Source: Zygnema cylindricum
Taxonomy: Eukaryota > Streptophyta > Zygnematophyceae > Zygnematales > Zygnemataceae
Reading direction: 5' to 3'
DNA length: 62,000 nucleotides
Assembly: GCA_037447655.1 (NCBI GenBank)
Contig: JBBHKE010001954.1
Span: forward strand, 143,941 to 205,940
A program made the translations under genes and the position numbers. This document shows, in pieces, positions 49,301-61,072 of this stretch. Each line of letters begins with the position of its first letter. Position 1 is the first letter of the stretch. The notes under the pieces are model-generated. The model was not told the origin of the DNA. It saw only the letters and a list, made by a program, of their open reading frames with translations, and did not search any database.

Positions 49301-50249
49301 CCCTCCCCCTTCCCTCGCCTCTCCCTCCCTCCCTCCCTCTCCTTTTTCACTCTCTCCCTCACCCTCTCCCCCTCTCCCTCTCTCCCTCGTCTCCTTCTCC
49401 CTCCCCCTGCCCCTTTCTTGTTGGACCTTAGGCTGCTCAAGTCGCCCCACATTGGAACCACGCTTCAACAGAAATTGCCATTGTGACCGATGGCAGTGGT
49501 TTTGTCCAAGTGGCAAGCTCCAATGGGACTGCTATACTTGACAAACGAGTAAAAAAGGGCGATATTTTTGTCGTACCGCGATTCCATCCTGTCGTACAAC
49601 AGGCGGTCCGAGACGAGAATTTTCAAATGATTGGATTCACGACTTCGGCGATATCCAAAAGTCCTCGTTTCTTAGCAGGTATACCATCTTTAATTTCTAA
49701 ATTCTTAGTTCTTAGTAACTCTTGTCTCAGCAGGTATGCCATCAAACAATTTTGAATTCAGTTTAATTCGCTGTTTATCAGATGTACCATCCCTAAAATT
49801 GTTTTGTACATGAATTCGTAGATTACTCTACCACTAATGCCGCGTACATTTGGTACATTGGTCTGACCAATATTGGAATGGCTTGGTACTGTGTCAATGC
49901 GAATTAGTCAATAGTCAAATTGTAGATTCTGTCTCTGTATTTGATGAGAACAACTCTATGAAATTAATGCATACAAAAACTAACAACTGAAAATCTTGTT
50001 TCTTGACTGTATTCACATTTTTTTGTGTACTTCTTTTCCTGCGTTTTTGTTTCAGGGTCGGATTCGCTGCTGCGAAGCCTCGGATCTGACATTTTATCGG
50101 CGGTTTTTAATGTCCCCGGGGATAGAGTGGATGCCTTCATTTCCGCCCAAGATCAAGCTGCGATTATTACTCCTAATACAACCGCCACAAACGCAGAACT
50201 GAAAAATATTGAGTTAGCTGCTTTGCATTCTTCTGAAATTTACGTATAA
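46352..50249 (+). CDS. Secreted 11S/vicilin-like bicupin
   Basis: Seven exons with consistent phases: 46352-46655, 47187-47377, 47698-47796, 48286-48417, 48756-48908, 49432-49678, 50056-50249. They give exactly 440 codons with TAA (439 aa). The first 20-25 residues form a signal peptide (MNPIPFMFYLFCGVVSAVYA). Two cupin barrels follow, at about residues 40-190 and 240-400. The second carries VAPHWNHASTEIAIVTDG, GSGFVQV, VKKGDIFVVPRFHPVV and a tail FLAGSDSLLRSLGSDIL matching the seed 11S/7S globulin plan. Family proteins store protein or bind small ligands; the role here is unknown. The HWNHASTE segment keeps two His and a Glu but not the usual HxH spacing. The GTG/TTG upstream of the ATG was not used. 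AATAAA lies at 50617-50622. Confidence 0.92.
49255..49425 (+). repeat. CTCCCT-rich tract
   Basis: A pyrimidine simple repeat fills the last 170 bases of cupin intron 5, ending at the acceptor of exon 6 (49432). Confidence 0.9.
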
Positions 50250-50286
50250 GTTTGTGCATTCTTCTGAAATTTACGTATAAGTTTTG
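50225..50286 (+). repeat. 31-bp duplication over the cupin stop codon
   Basis: GCATTCTTCTGAAATTTACG...TAAG occurs twice in tandem. The second copy lies after the stop and so is untranslated. Confidence 0.9.
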
Positions 50287-50616
50287 GCGAAAACGACGTG
50301 TTAGTTTTGATGCGATTTACGTAAAATTTTGATGATGTTTTGCGTGTTAATTCCGGTTGTGGAATGTTCATACTGTACAGACAAAGAGGAAAAAGAGAAC
50401 GTTGTAGCCTGATTTTAGGCATTGTATCATATAGTGGAGTCATAGAATGTAGAGGAAGTCATGTAAAGATGAGCAATAGTGGTTTGGTAAGGAATTTTTA
50501 GTTTCAAGATTGTTCCTGCCCAATTTTTTGAAAATTTTGAGGACTCGGTCCATACCAAGTTTCGTAGCGAATACTAATTGCACTTACTCCACAACATTGT
50601 AGTGTATTCAATTAGT

Positions 50617-50622
50617 AATAAA
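50617..50622 (+). promoter_or_regulatory. Candidate polyadenylation signal (cupin)
   Basis: AATAAA about 370 bases after the cupin stop codon, before the retrotransposon insertion. Confidence 0.35.
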
Positions 50623-50991
50623 ACACTTTTGCAACAAAGTATTGTGTGCGAATCTAAGTCGCTTTAATATTGGTGCGTTTGTTATTTTCTATTGTTGTAC
50701 TAGTGTTGTCTTGCTTTTAAAAGGTATTTGGTGGAGAACAACATTCTAAATAAAAGTTGACGGTCATATATAACAAATTGTGTGTATCCATACTAAATTG
50801 TCAACGGACTTGAATTTTCCGAACTTCCTCTACTTTGTATGACCATGGATGGTAAATCCAAATGATTTCAGTCCATTGAAGCTTTTTATGATTGTGTAGG
50901 GCTTCCTCCCTGGCCATGTTCATACACTTTTTTGCTTTAAAATTTGTTATTTCTACTGGCAAAGGCAAGAATAGACGGTTTTTGAAGTACA

Positions 50992-51620
50992 TGATAGGAA
51001 TAAGAGTCAAATCGGAATGCGCTCACAAATACTTAAATGTCTCAATGCGGAAGCGATATTATAATGAAATCAAACATTACAACACATCAAAAGCGCATAA
51101 TCCAAGATAGAGAGAAATTAAATACTCAATAACATAAACTCATATTAACTCAATCCTTAAACATTACACTTCTCTTAATTCATTCCTCCTTAATTGACTC
51201 TTGATTGATTCTTAATTGTTATCTATCTAACTCACACGATGGCTTTTTAACTTAGCCACGAAAATAATCTAGAACACAATTTCTAGAAGTGTCTAAATGT
51301 ACTTAGACGTAAATGTGGTACAACACAAATTGAAACTACTAGAAACAAAACTAACAAAGTCCTTTACGCGAAACGAAACTACTAGATGTAGGTTTCGCGA
51401 AACGAAACTTCTCGATGTATGGTACTAAAACTTAAACGAAACAAAATAAATCAAATCATATCTAATCGTGTACAAGTGAAAAGTACACGCACGAAATATT
51501 ACATCAAACTATACGAAACAAAACCAAAGTACGCAAACTGACGCACGATCAAATCAATATCCACACTAACTACGAACCAACGTTACGTAAGCGTAGATTC
51601 AAAAATTGTACGTCCTAACA
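50992..51620 (-). repeat. 3' LTR of the copia element
   Basis: 629 bp, matching 56396-57039 along its length. The purine-rich tract AGAGGGGGAT (minus strand) directly precedes it. Confidence 0.95.
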
Positions 51621-51632
51621 ATCCCCCTCTCA
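51621..51632 (-). promoter_or_regulatory. Polypurine tract of the copia element
   Basis: On the minus strand GAGAGGGGGAT immediately precedes the 3' LTR, the site that primes plus-strand DNA synthesis. Confidence 0.7.
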
Positions 51633-51663
51633 ATGTTGAATCTACACAAAATCTTAACCAAAC

Positions 51664-54600
51664 TCAAAATAATCCTAACTTAGGCCTTCCTCTCACAAAG
51701 ACATCATACATAGCAGCTTTAGTTAACATGTCAGCTGCTTCTTCACCTGTTGGTACAAAAATGAACTCAATCTCACCAGCATTTACTAAGTCTCTCACAA
51801 AATGCCACTGAATCCTAATATGCTTAGTCCTCTTATGAAACACTGGATTCTTAGCCAATGCAATGCTAGACATACTATCTGAAAATAACCTCATACACTT
51901 AATGATAATTCCCAACTCACTTAACATCTCTCTTAACCAAATTGAAGCTTTGGCAGCATGGCAAGCCGCCATATACTCGGCCTCCGTCGAACTCAATGCT
52001 ACCGTAGGTTGAAGTCTCGAACTCCACGAAATCGCAGCTCCACATAATACAAAAGCGTAACCGGATGTTGACTTTCCCGTGTCGAAGTCTCCACCCGAAT
52101 CGGAATCGCAATATCCTAAACAATCTAACTCTGAATCCGCCTTATAAACTAAACCATAACTTAACGTTCCAACCAAATATCTAAAGATCCTTTTAACACT
52201 CTCTCAATGACACTTCTTAGGTGCTTGACAATACTTACTCACAATGCTTATAGCAACTGAAATATCTAGTCTACTTCCAACACTAAGATTTATCAAACAA
52301 CCAAATGCTTCTCTATAAGGTACATCAATTGTTGGCTCACTTTCTGCTTTACTCAACTGAACTCTAAGATCCAAAGGTGTACTTAAAGGCTTAGCATTCA
52401 ACATAGAGAATCTAGCTAAGACTTCGTTACAATATTGTTCTTCACTAAGTTTCAAGGAACCAAACTCATCTCGTATCACCTCAATACCAAGATGTACCTA
52501 GCTTCTCCTAAATCTGTAACTTTGAAGAATTTACTAAGAAAACATTTCAATTCTTGAATCTTTTCAAGACTAGCTGAAATCATGATAAAATCATCAACAT
52601 ACACACTAAAAATAATTTGATCAACTCCTTCTCCTTTCACATAAACACCTAAATCTGAATATGTACGAACAAAACCAAAACCCAAAAGTACCTTATGAAG
52701 ACGAGTATACCAAGTCCTTGGTGCTTGCTTAAGTCCATAAAGGGACTTCTTCAACTTCCACACATGTCCAGGTTTGCTCGAAACTCCTTCTAGAATCTTC
52801 ATATAAACTTCTTCTTCCAATTCTCCATTTAGAAAAGCGGTTTCAACATCCATTTGGTGGATATGCTTCCTCTTAGCAGCAGCAATCGCAATAATCATCC
52901 TTAAACTATCAAACTTCACCACAGGTGCATATGTTTCTGTATAATCTATACCTTCTTTCTGCTGAAAACCTTTACCAACTAATCTTGCTTTATATTTAAT
53001 AATTTCACCTGATGCACCCGTCTTAGTCTTAAATACCCATTTACAATCAATAGCTTTCTTTCCCTTAGGTAAAACTACTTCTTAAAATGTTCCATTATCA
53101 ATAATAGACTTAAGTTCTTTCTCAAAAGCTGGTTTCCACTTTACATTCCAATCACTTGATGCAACAGCTTTTGAATAGGACTTAGGATCCCCATTCACAG
53201 GCTCACCCAGTAATTGCTATAAAAAAACTCATTTAATCTAGCATATGAAATAAAATTGACCGACTTATCCTTAGCATTCACGTGAAGAGTTAATCTCTCA
53301 GGAGCCTTTCCTTTATTTGCTCGATTACTTCTTCTTATAACAATATCTTCTTCAACAACATCATCTCTCTCACCCTTCTCACCAACAGATGGCAAACTAC
53401 ATTCACTTCTTTGTCCGCTAAGGGATCTTTCACTAGACTTAGAACTTTGACTTCCATTCCCACTTTTCAAGCTTTCAGAATCAAATTGGGAAGATTCAGA
53501 TTTCTTACCAACTTTAATAGATTTCTTCTTTTTCAATGGAATATCTTCATCCTCCTCTTCGTCACTTTCATCATCAATTTTGAACTCTTCCAAATTGCTC
53601 TCTTCCTCAAAATCCAAACTTTCTTCTTTATCCTTTGTAAACTCCATTGCTTTCGCCAAATCTTCATGAAATTCCACATTCCTCGATTCGACAACCGTTC
53701 GAGTAGCGGATTAAAAATCTTGTATTGACTTGAATTTTGACTATACCCAACAAAGATACCCGTCCCTGATCCAGGACTGAATTTTCCCGCTCGATATTTT
53801 TTCTCGATGTAGACAGTGGCTCGGCATCCCCAAATCCTCAAATGTTGAACAGACGGAATCCTGCCACTCCCCAATTCTTAGGCGTCTTATCTCAAAAAAC
53901 CGAAGTAAGTCTTCTTTTACAAATGTAATTAGCTATAACAACAGCTTCTCCCCAAAACCTCACACTATGTTTAGTGTTATGTAACATAGCTCTAACCATT
54001 TCTTGAAGTGTCCTATTTTTCCTCTCAACAATTCCATTAGACTCAGGTGAGTACGCAGCCGTAAATTGCTGCTTAATCCCTCTTTTCTGACAATAGCTTT
54101 AAAAGCAACAAATTCTCCTCCATTATCTGATCTAACTGCTTTTAACTTTCGATGCGTTTCTCTCTCAGCCATTACAACAAATTCCCGAAACTTAAACAAC
54201 GCTTCGGACTTATGTTTCAACAAATATACCCAACTCTTTCGACTATAATCATCCACAATTACAAAGATATACTTATGTCCTCCCATACTTAATGGTTTGA
54301 CATCTCCACATAAGTCTACATGAACTAGCTCAAGGGGAGCACTAGCTTTGTACTTCACATCTTTGATAGGATGAGATTTTCTAATCTGTTTCCCTTTGCT
54401 ACAACCATTACAACCTTGAACTTTCTCTCCGGACACACACTCTAATCCTCTTACTGCTCCACTTTTCATCATATTCTTTATATTAGACTCTGAAGTATGA
54501 CAAAGTCTATGATGCCATAAACTTAGATCTCCTCTTTCAGAACTTACAGCATTGACTGAAATTACTGAACTCTGATCTTTCTGTGGTCTAATCCATTTTA

Positions 54601-56336
54601 ACTTACTTTGCAAACTATCAGTTACATAACCTTCTCCAAATTGATTACCTTCTCTATCTTGGAAAACTATTCTTCCATTTTCAAACGAGATTACTCTACC
54701 ACCATTCTTTTGTATCTGTGGAACACTAACAAGGTTTACAACTCCATCAGGAAAATACAACGTATTGTTCAAATTCACTTTCTTTACAACAACTTGACCA
54801 TTCATATTCTTCACAGGTAAATCTAATTTGACAGTTCCCATTGAATCTATCGAAACAACATGTCCACTAGCAACCGTAATAGTCTTAGGAACTGTAAGTT
54901 TTCTCAAATCCGTAAACAAACTTAGATCACTACAAACATGATGAGTTGCACCTGAATAAACTATCCAATCTTTACAATTTTGACTCCCACATGTAGAATT
55001 TGCAGAATTGACAACAACATTTCCATCTTCTTTCATTATCATAGAAAAGTTTAGAAACTTATCGCCTTGATCGTCATTACAATCTGAATAGTGGGTTTGA
55101 TGTCCTCCTCCACGTGATTGTCCAAATCTTCCACGACCTTGTCCTCGTTGTCCACTTCGACCTCTTCCTCTATCTGAGTAGTAGGATGATCCTCCTCCAT
55201 TTTGTTGAAAACACTGAACACTATCATGTCCCCATTTCTGACAAATATTGCATTGCTTTTCCCTATCTGGACAGTTAGTAGCCATATGTCCTTCTTTATT
55301 ACACTTATAACAAATAACATGATTTAGATCACCATCTCTATAACCTCTTCCAAATCCTGAATACTGAAAATTGTTTCTACCCCCTCTTAATCTAAACCTT
55401 CCTCTACCTCCTCGACCACGTACAGAGTATACCTCAGACGTGTCAGTGAGGTTTACATTACTATTTCCAAATCCTCTACTATCTTTCTCTTTACTCTTCT
55501 CTGCTCCTTTTAAAAGGTTAATAGCAAAATCAAAAGTGGGTTTCTCTGTAGATCTTATAACTTTTACTGTAACATCAAACTTAGACGGTAATCCATTCAG
55601 AAACACAAATACTTTTTCATCTTCAGGAGGAAACTTTCCTGCGCTATTCAACTGCTCTATCAAAACATTAAATCTTTTTAGAGCATCATCAATCGACTCA
55701 TTACTCTCATCCTAAACTGAATAAAGTCCTGAAATACATAATTTGACTTAGTTGCAAATCCTTTCTCATACAATTTTGAAGATGAGTCCAACGGGCATGA
55801 GCGGTATCAGGAGTTAACATATGCTCATGAACCGAACTACTACTACTCTGAAGTAATGCAGTCATAGCTGCCATATCTTTAGTATCCCACTTTTTCTTTC
55901 CTTTTTCATCTAATGGTCTTTTCTCTTCTCCTGTAAGTATTTTCCACAATTTCTTTGGAGTAAAGGTTCCTTGAATATATCTCTTCCATACAGGATAATT
56001 ATTTCCATTTAACATAATAGTGTTAGAAGACACTTTATAATCTGACTCTTCATCTGAACTTGACTCATCATCATCATCATAAAAGGGTACTTGCAATTTG
56101 CCCTTTTTTACTTTCTTCTTAGAACTCTCATCATTTGAATTGCCACCAAAGATTGGAGTTTTACCAAAAGATTGTCCTTCTCTTTTTGCCTTTAGAAATT
56201 CGTAAAGTTCCTCCATAGTCGCTGGATCAAATTGATTTGTGAGACTCTCTTTCGCCATTGATAGCCTCTCCGATTCTCCAACTCCAAAAGTGACTTCAGT
56301 GTCTTCTCTCTTTGCGGAGTATTCATTCACCATCAC
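51664..56336 (-). pseudogene. Copia gag-pol polyprotein, frameshifted
   Basis: Reading on the minus strand: gag from the ATG at 56336, with a frameshift near 55709. Next come two CCHC zinc knuckles (CYKCNKEGHMATNC and CNICQKWGHDSVQC), then the protease motif with Tyr instead of the catalytic Asp (YSGATHH, codon 54956-54958). The integrase zinc region (HHRLCHT, CNGC) and core (VDLCGD, RSDNGGEF) follow to about 53960. A frameshifted connector lies at 53874-53195, with an in-frame TAA before the reverse transcriptase. RT has MDVETAFLNGEL and YVDD (52590-52601). RNase H ends at 51664 (STEAEYMA). Frames shift at about 52479 and 52200. At least four breaks plus the lost Asp mean it cannot make a working enzyme set. 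Confidence 0.93.
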
Positions 56337-56377
56337 TTATACACTCTTAATCAATTATTAACTCCAATCTAAATAAA

Positions 56378-56393
56378 CCTTGCTTCGATACCA
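56378..56393 (-). promoter_or_regulatory. Primer binding site of the copia element
   Basis: Minus strand TGGTATCGAAGCAAGG lies 2 bases inside the 5' LTR. Copia elements of plants typically have TGGTATCAGAGC, pairing with the 3' end of initiator Met tRNA; this is a variant. Confidence 0.75.
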
Positions 56394-56395
56394 AT

Positions 56396-57039
56396 TGATA
56401 GGAATAAAAGTCAAATCGGAATGCGCTCACAAATACTTAAATGTCTCAATGCGGAAGCGATATTAAAATGAAATCAAACATTACAACACATCAAAAGCGC
56501 ATAATCCAAGATAGGGAGAAATTAAATACTCAATAACATAAACTCATATTACTCAATCCTCAAACATTACACTTCTCTTAATTCATTCCTCCTTTATTGA
56601 CTCTTGATTGATTCTTAATTGTTATCTATCTAACTCACACAATGGCTTTTTAACTTAGCCACGAAAATAATCTAGAACACAATTTCTAGAAGTGTCTAAA
56701 TGTACTTAAACGTAAATGTGGTACAACACAAATTGAAACTACTAAAAACAAAACTGACAAAGTCCTGTACGAACAATTTAACTTACGCGAAACGAAACTA
56801 CTAGATGTAGGTTTCGCGAAACGAAACTTCTCGATGTACAGTACTAAAACTTAAACGAAACAAAATAAACCAAATCATATCTAATCGTGTACACGTGAAA
56901 AGTACATGCACGAAATATTACATCAAACTATACGAAACAAAACCAAAGTACGCAAACCGACGCACGATCAAATCTATATCCAAACTAACTACGAACCAAC
57001 GTAATGTAAACATAGATTCAAAAGTTGTACGTCCTAACA
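56396..57039 (-). repeat. 5' LTR of the copia element
   Basis: 644 bp, matching 50992-51620 apart from scattered substitutions and an extra CGAACAATTTAACTTA-like stretch near 56770. Confidence 0.95.
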
Positions 57040-57044
57040 GTACA

Positions 57045-57650
57045 AACTAAAAATGTGATGAATATTTTTCCATTCCAAGACAATTCAACATCTCGTTAAC
57101 CATTCAAATCATTAAAAACAAATATTGCCATATTATATTTGACAGTGCAATTCCTATTGCAAAAAAAATAAAGATGACAAAACATAAATGTGTGCATAAA
57201 TTAGCATCTTCACATAAGGGGAATACAAAAGTCCAGAAAACCTAATTGTAAATTGTCATACTAGTGTGTACGAAAAAATAATCTTAGGTTGAATGCGAAC
57301 AGTTGGAAATGCTACATATTATCTTTCCGTACAGGACCCTAACCGCAGAATATTCGTAAAATACGCTAAACTGTATGGGGTCACAACACATATTCGTTTC
57401 TTACTGCTTTCGCACAACAAACAGAAAAGACAAGATAAATAATCGACAAGAATAATTGACTATATGAATAGAAATGATAAATAGAGTTGGTATTATTAGT
57501 GCCATATCGGGTTGTCGTGGAGTATTTATTTAGGATTTATTTATTTGGGGTTTATTTTTTTGGGGTTTGTTTATTTGCGGTTTTATTTATTTGGGGAAAC
57601 TTCTTACGATGAAAAGTAATTGAGAATTTGAAATAAAGAGATTTGTAGCC
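57045..57650. other. Intergenic, no feature recognised
   Basis: AT-rich sequence with a TTTATTTGGGGT repeat at 57525-57595. No gene or element ends seen. Confidence 0.4.
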
Positions 57651-57754
57651 ACACCAATTATTCCAATGAGAGATGTTCTTGCTTTTGTTTTTGTCTCCTA
57701 ATAAAGCCAAAATCACCGACAACGTCACCAAATGTAACAGTACACATTCGGAGG

Positions 57755-59130
57755 AAGGTAAAAAAAGAGAAAGGGGGGAGGGCGGGGGGGAGGAGGAGAG
57801 AGGAAGAGGAGAAGAGAGACACAAAGAGAAGAGGGATGGGGAGAACAAGGGAGAGAGAGGGAAAACACAAATGGAAAGAGAGGGGGAGAAGGAGAGAACT
57901 AGGGGAAATATATGACTACCTTACCTCCCACACTTCCGTTCTTTCATATTCTCCCTTTCTCTCCCTCCCACCTCTCACCCACTTCTCTCTCTCCCCATGG
58001 CCCAATATTGGCACAACGCCACGTTCCCTCCTCCCTTCTCCTCGCTCACAGGCACCTATCCACCCTTCCCTCTCTATCTCCTCTCTTATTGTCTCCTCTC
58101 ATCGACTCTCTCCCCTTTCCCTCCCTGCTCCCCACTCCCACCTGGCCCCAATAACATTCTTGCCCCTTACTCCCCTTTCTCCCCGTTTTTCCTTTTCTAT
58201 CTCTGATTCTCACTCTCCCTCTCCCCCTAGCCTCTCCATCTCCCCCTCCCCCTTCCCCTTCCTCTCCCCCTCCCCCTCCCTCACCCTTCCCCTTCCCCTC
58301 ACCTCTCCCTCTCTCGCTCTCCTCTCCCTCTCTCCCCCTCTCCCTCTCTCCCTCTCCCTCTCTCCCTCTCCCTCTCACTCTCACTCTCCCTCTCTCCCTC
58401 TCTCCCACACTCCCACTCTCCTTCTCTCCCTCTCTCCCTCCTCCCTCTCTCCCTCTCTCCCTCTCTCCCTCTCCCTCTCCCTCTCCCTCTCCCTTTCTCC
58501 TCTCTCCCTCTCCCCCTCTCTTCCACTCTCCCACTCTCCTTCTCTCCCTCTCTGCCTCTCTCCCTCTCTCCCTCTCCCTCTCCCTCTCCCTCTCACTCTC
58601 CCTCTCCCTCTCCCTCTCCCTCTCTCTCTCCCTCTCTCCCTCACTCTCCCACTCTCCTTCTCTCCCTCTCTCCCTCTGTACCTCTCTCCCTCTCTCCTTC
58701 TCTCCATCTCTCCCTTTATCCCTCTCCCTCTCCCTCTCCCTCTCCCTCTCCCTCTCCCTCTCCTTCTCCCTCTCCCTCTCCTTCTCTCCCTCTCTCCCTC
58801 TCTCCCTCTCTCCCACTCTCCTTCTCTCCCTCTCTCCCTCTCTCCCTCTCTCCCTCTCCCTCTTCCTCTCCCTCTCCCTATCCCCCTCCCTCTCCCTCTC
58901 TCCCTCTCTCTCACTCTCCCACTCTCCTTCTCTCCCTCTCTCCCTCTCTCCCTCTCTCCGTCTCTCCCTCTTTCCCTCTCTCCCTCTCCCTCTCCCTCTC
59001 CCTCTCCCTTTCCCTCTCTCCCTCTCTCCCTCTCTCCCTCTCTCCCACTCTCCCACTCTCCTTCTCTCCCACTCTCCCTCTCTCCCTCTCCCTCTCTCCC
59101 TATTCCCCTCTCTCCCCCTTGCTGCACCTT
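57755..59130. repeat. Long purine then pyrimidine simple repeat, ~1.4 kb
   Basis: 57755-57905 is GAGAGG-type purine sequence on the plus strand. 57940-59130 is almost entirely CTCTCC/CTCCCT with higher-order units such as TCCCACTCTCC and CTTCTCTCC. The long open frames on both strands here (Ser/Leu/Pro and Arg/Glu/Gly) are artefacts of the repeat. Confidence 0.95.
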
Positions 59131-59400
59131 GCGTATCCCCACAACGATTCTCTCCCTTAGGCGGCAATCGCGGCTCGCGGCGACCCCCGGTTCCGTGCCG
59201 AATGCCGAGCCTGCGGAGCCTCATCTTTCACCCAATCGGTCGATCGGACGGCCGAGATCGACTCCGCCAAATATGGAGGTGGAAAACATCTCGGTTTTGT
59301 ACAAAACAAAATACGAGCGGGACAGTACAGTACAGAATTGTACGAAAACGTCCAGAAGTTGTACTGTTGTACTGTATTTTTTAGTTGCGCTATGAAACTG

Positions 59401-59619
59401 TACACCGCGCATCGTTATTAGTGTTATTAACTCTAATTTGGGTTCTTTAAATATTGATTTTTTTCCGCAATTAGTATACATGATTTTCGAAATTAAATTA
59501 GCAACGCTATTTAAGGACGTGGACCATAATCTGCCACGTTTCTGGCACTAAATTAGAATCAATAACACTATTTTTTTTACGCTATTTAAACTTTGACACT
59601 AATAACGATGCGCGGTGTA
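59401..59619. mobile_element. TA-MITE, short subfamily
   Basis: A 219-bp unit with ends TACACCGCGCATCGTTATTA and TAATAACGATGCGCGGTGTA, perfectly inverted over 20 bases. The inside matches 22362-22563. Confidence 0.9.
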
Positions 59620-59699
59620 GTGTAGAGAAACGTGCGAAAGCAACAGGATTTTGAGATGTGCACGTATACGGTTGGTAGCTCTTACGCGAGAGTTGTAAC

Positions 59700-61064
59700 C
59701 ATAGTTCAAAAGTAGGTGAAAGTACGCCCATACAGTATGCCTATTGTACGCAAAACATACAATATGCCCTTAAAACCACAGTTGTTTAAATCGCGCGATT
59801 TTTTCATTTTTTCCGATTGAAACGTATAATTCGTGACTTTTGAAAAAATCGTAAAACAAGGTGTACTGTAAACTGCAACTGAAAATTTACGGAAACCTGT
59901 AAACAAATTACTGTAACTGTACATTTTTTTACGGATATGTACGGAATAAAACCGGAAATATGCGTCGTACTTATTGGTACTTTCTGTTCAGTGAACTGAA
60001 CAGAAATACCACGAAAGTTGTACATTATATAATTGAAAATGTATGGACATTTTCGAAAAGAGACGTTGAACGTCAAAATAATTTCGCGCGTTCAGTTTGA
60101 AATTTGTACGAGCGTCTTCTTCAATTTTTTTTAAAAGAAGACGCCATGGGACATTGAAAACGAAACCGCGAGGAAGCCGCTTCCCCATATCCTACCCTCC
60201 TCCCTGTCTGTCTCATCCCCATATACGGTCTGTCTGTCAGATAGGCTCAGACAGACGAAATTTCATAAAATTTTACCTTCGTGGCATACGAACCCGGGTA
60301 CGTCAAGTGCGTAGAGTACCCTAAGGTGAACGTTTAGACTACCAGTTGGTGAAGAAGTTCTGTTACCAGTAAGGAGTGTGATAAAAATATAAACAGTTTA
60401 TTGTTTTACCGCTCATTTAACGGGAAAAACTTGCAAACTGCGTTATATGTAACAGTTTTTTGTTTTTTTATATCCGGAATAGTACGGAAGGAAATTCATT
60501 AACGATTTTTTGCGATTTGATCAAAAGGTTCAACGCTTTTGTTACGTATAATTCGTCGCGTACGGTACGTTCGCACTAATCGGCGTGAACAACTGTGCCC
60601 ATATTGTATTGGCCGCAAAATGAAATAAAATAGGAACAGAGTTGAGCTGCACATCGATCGATAGAGAATTAAACATCATGTCTAAATTTTGAAAAACATT
60701 CGGACAAAAAATTATTTCTCCGTGAGTTTTGAGGTATTTTTTAATTTAACCGTCAGATTTGGACGATCGAACGGTCGCTGATCAAAGTAGCGATATAAGA
60801 ACACATGAAAAGCCCATAACACAACTTACGATAGAACTTACATCCGCGTTTTTTTTTTCCGGGTAAAGCAAAATGTCATCATACGCCGTGTCAGTCCACT
60901 AAAAAAATTCGTCCCGCGGCGTGCGCTGTACTATGATCATACGTCATATTCTTACGTTCGTACAGGGGTGTGCACAACGCACACACATACAGTATGCCTC
61001 ATCAGCGCGAAGTTTTGTGCGCCTACCAAAAGCCTACCATAAAAACACCTACTTTTGAACTATA
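59700..61064. mobile_element. hAT-like non-autonomous element with perfect 8-bp TSD
   Basis: A 1,365-bp unit with ends CATAGTTCAAAAGTAGGTG and CACCTACTTTTGAACTATA. It is flanked by GTTGTAAC on both sides (59692-59699 and 61065-61072). Internal segments (for example ATACAATATGCCCTTAA) match the shorter 26549-27093 copy in the opposite direction. No transposase frame found. Confidence 0.85.
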
Positions 61065-61072
61065 GTTGTAAC

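Larger units (their letters stand above)
50992..57039 (-). mobile_element. Ty1/copia LTR retrotransposon, full length, inactive
   Basis: Two LTRs bracket a minus-strand gag-pol, flanked by the 5-bp duplication GTACA (50987-50991 and 57040-57044). Each LTR, read on the minus strand, begins TGTTAGGACGT and ends CCTATCA. The domain order gag, protease, integrase, reverse transcriptase, RNase H defines Ty1/copia. LTR differences are few by eye (plus a 15-16-bp indel), so the insertion is not ancient, yet coding frames are broken in several places. It lies 740 bases downstream of the cupin stop codon. Confidence 0.95.

Noticed and set aside
54066-55715. Plus-strand ORFs over the copia element
   Set aside because: Shadows of the minus-strand gag-pol.
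57836-59395. 519-codon and 392-codon open frames on opposite strands
   Set aside because: Both come from the CTCTCC repeat. Composition is only Ser/Leu/Pro or Arg/Glu/Gly, with no domain.
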